Made by a program: the position numbers and the translations under genes
The notes under the pieces: model-generated
Seen by the model: the letters and a program-made list of their open reading frames with translations, nothing else
The model's database searches: none
Told to the model about the DNA's origin: nothing
Origin: a virus
Strand: one strand, 5' to 3'
Length of the DNA: 64,000 nt
IMG/VR virus record: IMGVR_UViG_3300036945_001096
Location: 34,268 to 98,267 of that record
Part shown: positions 58,125 to 64,000 of the stretch, piece by piece
How the letters are laid out: each line of letters opens with the position of its first letter
Position numbering within the stretch: position 1 is the first letter of the stretch

Positions 58125-58594
58125 CAAAATTTAGACTTGAATATATAACACCTAATACACAAGACCAAAAGTATAAACTAATGGAGTTTATGTATAATAA
58201 CACAGACTCTTTTGTTATGAATACTTTTGGTTACTTATGGGAAACAAGAGGGTGGTGGAAGGAATTTCCAATATTAGTAGCTTTTTATGAAGCTACTGAT
58301 ATAATAGTAGGTTTACACGCGTTTACTTGTAATACAAAAGCTAATTGCACATTAAAAACTTATTATATCGTAACAGATGAAAAGTTTAAAGGTCAAGGTA
58401 TAGCTAAAATGCTTACGAAACGAGCTCTGCAGGACAGTCAGCTTTGGTGTGGTACTTTTTATGTTAACTCAAATTCAGTAGAAGGAATAGCGTTTTATAA
58501 AAAATTAGTAGGTGAACCGTTTAGTAGAAAGTATAATGAATTTGGTGGTGAAGATTGTGAGTTTGAATGTAAGTTTAATCATATTTTAAAATGA
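58121..58594 (+). CDS. GNAT-family N-acetyltransferase
   Basis: The 157 residues have the acetyl-CoA loop FKGQGIAKMLTKRALQ preceded by the strand TYYIVTDE, and NSNSVEGIAFYKKL, all GNAT landmarks. It overlaps the amidotransferase by 4 nt and the next glycosyltransferase by 4 nt, so the three are co-translated. The target is unknown; an amino group on a modified base or sugar is a fair guess. Confidence 0.8.
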   Translation: MTKFRLEYITPNTQDQKYKLMEFMYNNTDSFVMNTFGYLWETRGWWKEFPILVAFYEATDIIVGLHAFTCNTKANCTLKTYYIVTDEKFKGQGIAKMLTKRALQDSQLWCGTFYVNSNSVEGIAFYKKLVGEPFSRKYNEFGGEDCEFECKFNHILK

Positions 58595-59307
58595 ATATAA
58601 AATTTGTAGTAGCAACAAAACATAAAGATAGAAGTGATACTATTTTAGGTGAATGTTTAGAAAAGAATTTACCTAGTATTTTTTATGGGCTATTTGGACA
58701 TCATATTTCATGGGTATATCAGAACAATGAAAGTTTGGCATCTGTTTATAATAGACATATAAATTATGTCGAGACATTCAAAGAGTGTTATACACATGCT
58801 ATTTTTATGCATGATGATATATTTGTAAATTGCTTAGATTTTCTTGAACGTATTTATAAAGGTTTCGAACAGTTTGATGTTATTGGTCTAGCTGGATCAA
58901 AAGTAGCAAATTTCGGATATCATAACAATCCTATGCTATGGCATCTTATGTCAGAAAGAAAAGATCATCTTGGTTGTGTTGGTCATGGATCCCCAGATGA
59001 TTATATGTATACATCTTTTGGACCACTAAATAAGCAAGCACTTCTTATAGATGGTTTGTTTATTGGTGTTAATCTCAAAAAACTTGGAGATTTGAGATTC
59101 GATGAAAAAAATCCAGCTAGATTTCACTATTATGATCTCATCTTTAGTATGGATGCTGCTATCAAAAAGCTCAAGACAGGTGTAATCGATTTACCAGTAA
59201 TACATCAATCACCAGGCCTCAGAGAGTTTACCGAAGAGTGGAGAGCCGGAGAGAAGTACTTCAAAGAAAAATACAAAGCTTACACTGGTAAATTATTAAC
59301 AGTATAA
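58591..59307 (+). CDS. StrF-type glycosyltransferase (GT2-like)
   Basis: The 238 residues have VYNRHINYVETFKECYTHAI, FMHDDIFVNCLDFLERI with the acidic metal site, and FHYYDLIFSMDAAIKKLKTG. This pattern is typical of the StrF-like branch of GT-A enzymes. Same unit as the amidotransferase and GNAT. Confidence 0.72.
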   Translation: MNIKFVVATKHKDRSDTILGECLEKNLPSIFYGLFGHHISWVYQNNESLASVYNRHINYVETFKECYTHAIFMHDDIFVNCLDFLERIYKGFEQFDVIGLAGSKVANFGYHNNPMLWHLMSERKDHLGCVGHGSPDDYMYTSFGPLNKQALLIDGLFIGVNLKKLGDLRFDEKNPARFHYYDLIFSMDAAIKKLKTGVIDLPVIHQSPGLREFTEEWRAGEKYFKEKYKAYTGKLLTV

Positions 59308-59319
59308 TATCATAAACTA

Positions 59320-60642
59320 ATGCAGAAAATCAATTTAGATTTTTTCGAACAGATTTTAATTTACAAATCTCTTACAGATGAGAAGTATCTTTCTACTGTT
59401 ATAAGTGCGGTTAACCCTGCACACTTTAAGGATAAGAATATAAAAACTATATATACTATCATTAAAGATTTTTATAACAAGAGAAATGTACCACCTACAA
59501 TTACAGAACTAAAGACATATCTCATTGATTCAGATTCAAGAGAAGCATTTAAGACTGTAGTTAATAAGTTTTCTGAGATGGATAAGTCATTTAACAATGA
59601 CGAACTTATTGAGAATACAGAAAGATATATTAAGGAGCGTTCTATATGGCATACAATGCTCGATATCTCTAAGGACGTTTCGAATGGCAAAATAGATACA
59701 GGTTTCATCTTAGATAAGTTTGAAAAGAGCTGTAATGTAAACTTAAAAACAAATATAGGTTTAGATCTATTCAAAGATATTAATATTCTAATAGATGATC
59801 TGAATACAGAACAACCTGTAATACCTACGGGTTATAAATTCTTAGATAGAAAGCTAGGTGGTGGCTGGTTGAAGAACGGAAGAGCAATTTATATTTTTGC
59901 TGGTGAAACAAACGTTGGTAAGAGTATATTCTTGGGTAATTTTGCAACTAATATCGCAAATAATGGTAAGACCGTATTACTGATAACTCTTGAAATGAGT
60001 GAGTTAGTATATGCTAAGAGATTAGCATCCAGTGTTAGTAAGATACCTATATCAGAACTCAAGGTTGAATCTCAAACATTAAAGACTCAAATACTTGAAC
60101 ACACTAAAGATAACCCTACTAGTAAACTTGTAATAAAAGAGTTTCCGCCTAGTACTATTACACCCTCGCAATTACAAGGTTACCTAAAAAATATACAAAG
60201 TACTGGTGTACATATAGATGCAATAGTATTGGATTATATTAATCTACTAAAAGGTCCTACAGGTGATAATTCATACGAACGTGTAAAGATTGTTACTGAA
60301 CAAGTTAGAGCATTAAGTTATATCTTTAATTGCCCTATAATTACAGCCACACAGTTGAATCGTTCAGGCTATGATACCGATAAACCTGGATTAGAGAGTA
60401 TAAGTGAGAGTATAGGTTTAGCTGCGACTGCTGATTTTATAGGGATAATAACACAATCTGACGAAGATCGAGAACTTAATATAACTAGAATGAATATAGC
60501 GAAAAATAGATTTGGTCCAAATTACGGTACAACTACACTGCGTATTGATTATAAAACCCTCACTATATATGAAGACGACAGTTTAGAGAGCGGTGGTGAT
60601 TTAAGTGATAACGCAAGAGCACTTCAAATTCTAAGTAGTTGA
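59320..60642 (+). CDS. 41: Replicative helicase gp41 (DnaB-like)
   Basis: The 440 residues have an N-terminal helical domain, a linker, and the RecA-like core: Walker A FAGETNVGKSIFLGNF (near residue 193), LLITLEMSELVYAKR, Walker B AIVLDYINLL, ITATQLNRSG and an ISESIGLAATADFI arginine-finger region. It moves 5' to 3' at the fork and works with the primase gp61, which is not in the window. A TATAAT box lies 11 nt before the start. Confidence 0.94.
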   Translation: MQKINLDFFEQILIYKSLTDEKYLSTVISAVNPAHFKDKNIKTIYTIIKDFYNKRNVPPTITELKTYLIDSDSREAFKTVVNKFSEMDKSFNNDELIENTERYIKERSIWHTMLDISKDVSNGKIDTGFILDKFEKSCNVNLKTNIGLDLFKDINILIDDLNTEQPVIPTGYKFLDRKLGGGWLKNGRAIYIFAGETNVGKSIFLGNFATNIANNGKTVLLITLEMSELVYAKRLASSVSKIPISELKVESQTLKTQILEHTKDNPTSKLVIKEFPPSTITPSQLQGYLKNIQSTGVHIDAIVLDYINLLKGPTGDNSYERVKIVTEQVRALSYIFNCPIITATQLNRSGYDTDKPGLESISESIGLAATADFIGIITQSDEDRELNITRMNIAKNRFGPNYGTTTLRIDYKTLTIYEDDSLESGGDLSDNARALQILSS

Positions 60643-60671
60643 ATCCTGGTACATTATTCATAATATACAAT

Positions 60672-60971
60672 ATGAGTAATACATCTAAGCCTAAGTTACC
60701 TAGCGCAACGATTGAAGATACTGAATTTAACCATGCATTTTATTCTTTCTGCACCTTCTGTCATCTTTATTATGGTAAAAAAATAAATTTTGCAACAGTT
60801 TTTACTAAAATTATAACAAATCCCAAAATTAAAAAATTATATAAGATGGCTATAGGTGAAGATAGTGATTTCGAAGCTTTAAAGAAATTCATGATTATAG
60901 AGCCGTCAGTAACAAAAAGCAAATATATAACAAAAATAATAAACAAGAATAAAGTAAAACTAGATGGATAA
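60672..60971 (+). CDS. Small protein between gp41 and gp59-like gene
   Basis: The 99 residues from MSNTSKPKLPSATIED have no recognised motif; the frame opens 33 nt earlier but ATG 60672 has an AT-rich box 5 nt upstream. Position next to a possible gp59 and gp32 recalls T4 gp33, the late co-activator, which lies beside gene 59; sequence does not prove it. Confidence 0.5.
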   Translation: MSNTSKPKLPSATIEDTEFNHAFYSFCTFCHLYYGKKINFATVFTKIITNPKIKKLYKMAIGEDSDFEALKKFMIIEPSVTKSKYITKIINKNKVKLDG

Positions 60972-61605
60972 TCAAGAAAAGTACATATACAACTGCTATA
61001 TAGAAACCATACGCAAGTTTAACGATAAGCCTTTTAGATATCGCAAAAACTTTGAAGGTTTTGAAAATACAACAGAGTATGTATGTGTAGCAAAACTCGG
61101 TAAATTCTTTGATAAATTCCAACATCTAGTGATAAAAGATTTTTTTGAAGCACCATATTTTGTATATGGTGAAAAATATTTTGATTTAGCTTTTTATCTA
61201 TCACAAAGAGCGATAAAAGCATATACAATCTATCATAACACATTCATTCCGAACAATCCAGATCATGACCAGACGCTAGAAAAAATAAAAGATAGCTTTA
61301 TTTTTATATACAAATTTTGTAAAGAACACGGTATAAACATGACAGATTACATTAAATATAAACAACAAGGCAGTAACTGTCATAGTTTTTTACTTCACCT
61401 AAAGGAGAGAAAAATTTGTCTTTACCCGTTGTTTTCATATGATGGTGTTGATAAAATAATATCAGAATATGAAAGTGATATTAAGAGGTTTATGTTTGGT
61501 AAAGAAATATCAAACTTAAATTTCTTTCGTACCAAATATTATACCAGTTCTAAATGTAAAAAAGCTTGTAATCTTATTTTTAATAAACTAATTTCCAATT
61601 TCTAA
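60964..61605 (+). CDS. Possible helicase loader gp59
   Basis: The 213 residues match T4 gp59 in length (217), in being basic and helical, and in position directly before gp32. No specific motif is visible (segments: YVCVAKLGKFFDKF, DLAFYLSQRAIKAY). Assigned mainly on order and size. Overlaps the preceding gene by 8 nt. Confidence 0.45.
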   Translation: MDNQEKYIYNCYIETIRKFNDKPFRYRKNFEGFENTTEYVCVAKLGKFFDKFQHLVIKDFFEAPYFVYGEKYFDLAFYLSQRAIKAYTIYHNTFIPNNPDHDQTLEKIKDSFIFIYKFCKEHGINMTDYIKYKQQGSNCHSFLLHLKERKICLYPLFSYDGVDKIISEYESDIKRFMFGKEISNLNFFRTKYYTSSKCKKACNLIFNKLISNF

Positions 61606-61614
61606 AATTTTCTT

Positions 61615-62445
61615 ATGACAACATATAACAAAAATAACATAAACGATATATTCCAAAGTATTAAAGGTGCAATTGCACAAGACAAACAATCAGGAGGTAC
61701 AGGTGACATCCTTAAGCTAGAGCCAGGCAATACTTACACAGTAAGATTGCTACCTGCAAAAGAACCAAAAAAGACATTTTTCCACTATTATCAACATGGG
61801 TGGACAAGCTTTTCAACAGGACAATACGTCTCTGCATTAAGCTTACAAACTTTTGGTGAAAGAGATCCAATTGCAGAAGAAAGATTCCGTATTCTCAAAA
61901 CAGGTACAGAAGTACAAAAAAAGAAAGCCGAGACAGTTAAGAGAGCTGAAAAGTGGCTTGTAAATGTATACGTTATAAACGATCCTACCAATCCCGATAA
62001 TAACGGTAAGGTAAAGATTGTACGTTACGGTAAGCAACTTCAAACAGTAATTGCTGATGCGATTGAAGGTGATGAATCTGAGAGCATCGGTCCTCGCATC
62101 TTCGATCTATCACCAAATGGTGTTAATCTAAGAATCAAAGTAGAAAAGCAAGGCGACTTTCCTTCATATGTAGCTTCAAAGTTTTCATTGCCATTTGAAA
62201 TCAAAGATCTAGATGAAGATAAATACCAAAAAGTATACGATAGTGTATTTGAATTAGATAAAATCTTTACAGTTAAGAGTGCTGATGATCTAAGACTAAT
62301 GTTAAAGGAACACTTCCATGCTGAGAAGACAGATAAAGCTCCTGTAGAAGAAAAACCAGTACAAGCTAAAGAAGCACCTGTAAGAGTATCGACAGATAAT
62401 GATGATGAAGTATCTAAGTTGCTTGATGGTCTAGACCTAACTTAA
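61615..62445 (+). CDS. 32: Single-stranded DNA-binding protein gp32, without zinc ligands
   Basis: The 276 residues have the gp32 plan: N-terminal polar arm, an OB-like core with LKLEPGNTYTVRLLPAKE, FFHYYQHGW, GERDPIAEERF and WLVNVYVINDPTNPDNNGKV, and an acidic C-terminal tail ending DDEVSKLLDGLDLT that recruits partners. T4 gp32 binds zinc with one His and three Cys; this protein contains no Cys at all, so the zinc site is absent. Confidence 0.92.
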   Translation: MTTYNKNNINDIFQSIKGAIAQDKQSGGTGDILKLEPGNTYTVRLLPAKEPKKTFFHYYQHGWTSFSTGQYVSALSLQTFGERDPIAEERFRILKTGTEVQKKKAETVKRAEKWLVNVYVINDPTNPDNNGKVKIVRYGKQLQTVIADAIEGDESESIGPRIFDLSPNGVNLRIKVEKQGDFPSYVASKFSLPFEIKDLDEDKYQKVYDSVFELDKIFTVKSADDLRLMLKEHFHAEKTDKAPVEEKPVQAKEAPVRVSTDNDDEVSKLLDGLDLT

Positions 62446-62449
62446 TAAA

Positions 62450-62836
62450 ATGGCAAACGAGCAAGAAATTCTAGTTAATTTTATAGGCTCAAATTACGGA
62501 TTAATGAAAAGTCTAGATGACCAGATCATAGGGTCGTCTAGTACTTTACAAAGACGTAGTGAAGATGTCAAAAAGGTACTAAGTGATGCTTTACGTCATA
62601 ATATTGCACCACAAATACAGCAAAATCTACCACCTGTTCATCAAGTACAACCACAAGTACAAGTACAACCGCAAGTACAAGTGCAACAAGATGATGGCCA
62701 ACTATGGTTATCTTTTGATGAAAGAGATAAGATTTATGATCTATTAGACACTGTTATTGAAAAACAAGATTTAATTTTGAAAAGACTTGATAAAATTGAA
62801 TCTTCATATACTATATCTCGCAAAAGAGGTCTATGA
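62450..62836 (+). CDS. Hypothetical protein with PQVQVQ repeat
   Basis: The 128 residues have a helical N-terminal part, a Pro/Gln/Val repeat coded by an 18-bp tandem repeat, and a C-terminal coiled-coil-like helix (DLLDTVIEKQDLILKRLDKIES). It lies between gp32 and gp45 with a 4-nt overlap to gp45. Function unknown; a small replisome adaptor is possible. Confidence 0.55.
   Translation: MANEQEILVNFIGSNYGLMKSLDDQIIGSSSTLQRRSEDVKKVLSDALRHNIAPQIQQNLPPVHQVQPQVQVQPQVQVQQDDGQLWLSFDERDKIYDLLDTVIEKQDLILKRLDKIESSYTISRKRGL
62647..62682. repeat. 18-bp tandem repeat, two copies
   Basis: Two copies of ACAACCRCAAGTACAAGT, one base different, in frame, coding Pro-Gln-Val-Gln-Val-Gln. Confidence 0.85.
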
Positions 62837-63561
62837 AGATAAAAATTTTCGATAAAAAAGAGTTTATTCAAAATTTTCTATCACCAATCAGCACACTGAA
62901 TTCAGTGTGCTGTATTGATGTACAGAATAATGAATTAAAAACGACATGCTCATCACCTGATAATACGTTATGTTTGATATCATCTCAACCTGTGTTAAGC
63001 GATGAAGTAAGAACATTAAACCTACCTGACGTCAAGAGATTAAGCGGAGCTTTATCTCTAATCAAAACGAAAGATATAGAGTTCAATGTAGTTGATAACA
63101 ATATTAAGTATAATGATGGTACATTTAAGTTTTCTTATCATCTTTTAGAGAGCGGTATTATCAAAAAGACAACCATAAATGTAGATAAAGTAAATAAACT
63201 TGAGTATAATATCTGCTTTGATATATCAGAACAGAATTTAGACACACTGCTTAAAGGAACATCTTTTGCTGCAGCGACTAACAAAATCTATTTATATACT
63301 GAGAATGATAAAATATACGCAGAGTTAGGAGATAAAACAAAACATAATGTTGATAATTTTATAACCGTGGTTGCAGATAAGTATTCAGGTAATTTAATTA
63401 ATAAACCACTACCGATTAATCTTGATACGTTTAGATTAATCTACTTTAATGGTGCTACTAGTATAAAATGCTCTATCAATACAAGTTATGGTATTATAAA
63501 AATGGATATAGTTAAAGGTAACACAAACTTGACTTATATAATGTCAGCATTAATTAACTAA
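62833..63561 (+). CDS. 45: Sliding clamp gp45
   Basis: The 242 residues are close to T4 gp45 (228) and show the two-domain clamp plan in each half: acidic strands and LSGALSLIKTKDIEFNVVD, then an NLDTFRLIYFNGATS strand-loop and a final TNLTYIMSALIN. gp45 tethers gp43 and in T4 also activates late transcription through gp33 and gp55. Assigned on length, pattern and position after gp32. Confidence 0.82.
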   Translation: MKIKIFDKKEFIQNFLSPISTLNSVCCIDVQNNELKTTCSSPDNTLCLISSQPVLSDEVRTLNLPDVKRLSGALSLIKTKDIEFNVVDNNIKYNDGTFKFSYHLLESGIIKKTTINVDKVNKLEYNICFDISEQNLDTLLKGTSFAAATNKIYLYTENDKIYAELGDKTKHNVDNFITVVADKYSGNLINKPLPINLDTFRLIYFNGATSIKCSINTSYGIIKMDIVKGNTNLTYIMSALIN

Positions 63562-63562
63562 C

Positions 63563-63919
63563 ATGAAACACAGACTCAAAGAGAGACGAATATCCAACAA
63601 AATAAAGACTGCTGGGTACTTCATCAAAAGACTCAAAGACAGTGGTTTTGTTGTTTTTAAAATCTTTAATGCGTACTCTATTACTGACCCACGTAGATGG
63701 ACTGTGTTGGTAGATCCAGGACTAACTTCAGTATATGTTACTTGTTATCAAAACAAAGATGAAATGAATGAAATCTTGTTTGAATTTGACGATGGTGGTC
63801 GTAAGTTTACAAAAGGTTCATTTCTTAAAACAGAAAGTATAGAAACTATTGTTACATATTTAATCGAAAAAGGTGTTAACAATATACCAGCCAATAACCC
63901 TTTTGTAATGCATAAATAA
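63563..63919 (+). CDS. Conserved hypothetical protein after gp45
   Basis: The 118 residues include GYFIKRLKDSGFVVFKIFNA and DPRRWTVLVDPGLTSVYVTC, a pattern I recall from T4-like phages next to the clamp genes, without known function. It starts 1 nt after the gp45 stop. Confidence 0.6.
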   Translation: MKHRLKERRISNKIKTAGYFIKRLKDSGFVVFKIFNAYSITDPRRWTVLVDPGLTSVYVTCYQNKDEMNEILFEFDDGGRKFTKGSFLKTESIETIVTYLIEKGVNNIPANNPFVMHK

Positions 63920-63923
63920 CTGT

Positions 63924-64000
63924 ATGGAACCAGATAATATGGAAACACCAAAGCAAGAGCCTAAGAAAAAAGAAAAAAAGAAAACAAAAGCTCAGCAGGT
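63924..64000 (+). CDS. Start of a further gene, cut by the window end
   Basis: ATG 63924 opens a frame of 25 codons, MEPDNMETPKQEPKKKEKKK, which is Lys- and Glu-rich. The gene cannot be named from this part; position suggests a replication gene such as the gp44 clamp loader, but this N-terminus is not diagnostic. Confidence 0.45.
   Translation, partial: MEPDNMETPKQEPKKKEKKKTKAQQ

Noticed and set aside
2211-64000. tRNA genes, rRNA genes or integrase/att sites
   Set aside because: I looked through the intergenic gaps and saw no cloverleaf, no GTTCRA-type T loop in context and no recombinase gene; a tRNAscan run would be decisive.

Overview
The window is a stretch of a large, AT-rich, T4-type myovirus genome. 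It carries the prohead scaffold end (gp22), the major capsid protein (gp23), a gp5-type baseplate spike, both class I ribonucleotide reductase subunits, and most of the T4-like replication, recombination and late-transcription set: UvsY, UvsW, gp55 sigma, gp47/gp46, gp43 polymerase, UvsX, gp41, gp32 and gp45. A holin-like protein and a lipoprotein with a C-terminal membrane segment (single-gene spanin architecture) point to a Gram-negative host. The host itself cannot be named from the sequence.

Layout. 1-2210 (+): scaffold end and capsid protein. 2356-6314 (-): fibre-like virion genes, QueF, a P-loop kinase and a DpdA-like transglycosylase. 6368-10110 (+): baseplate genes. 10154-18263 (-): NrdA/NrdB, a SleB-type hydrolase, a DinG/XPD-like helicase, a GroES-like co-chaperonin and a DUF366-like protein. 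18284-27635 (-): an island of glycosyltransferases and methyltransferases. 28003-41388: mostly small late virion genes on the minus strand, mixed with QueE, PhoH, QueD, FolE2 and a homing endonuclease. 41420-63919 (+): the replication and recombination block, which also holds QueC, a class II glutamine amidotransferase and a GNAT acetyltransferase.

Three systems stand out. (1) Between 44.8 and 49.4 kb there is a cluster of homing elements. gp46 is broken in its P-loop by an atypically split intein (28-residue N part, 123-residue C part) with a homing endonuclease gene between the halves. A second free-standing endonuclease follows, and then a glycosyltransferase gene is interrupted by a 243-nt ORF-less group I intron. 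(2) FolE2, QueD, QueE, QueC, QueF and a DpdA-like protein form a complete route from GTP to a 7-deazaguanine base in DNA. The stand-alone glutamine amidotransferase, the GNAT and the DUF366-like protein are candidates for further tailoring. (3) At least sixteen late genes have a TAAATA-type late promoter exactly 5 nt before the start codon, which predicts leaderless late mRNAs. Many of the same genes encode proteins with a short F/L-rich N-terminus ending in an (L/I/F)xE site, like T4 capsid-targeting sequences, so the phage probably packages a large set of internal proteins.

Early and middle genes mostly have a TATAAT box 5-9 nt before the start, often with TTGAAAA 12-15 nt further upstream. 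All assignments come from reading motifs and context. No database search was run.
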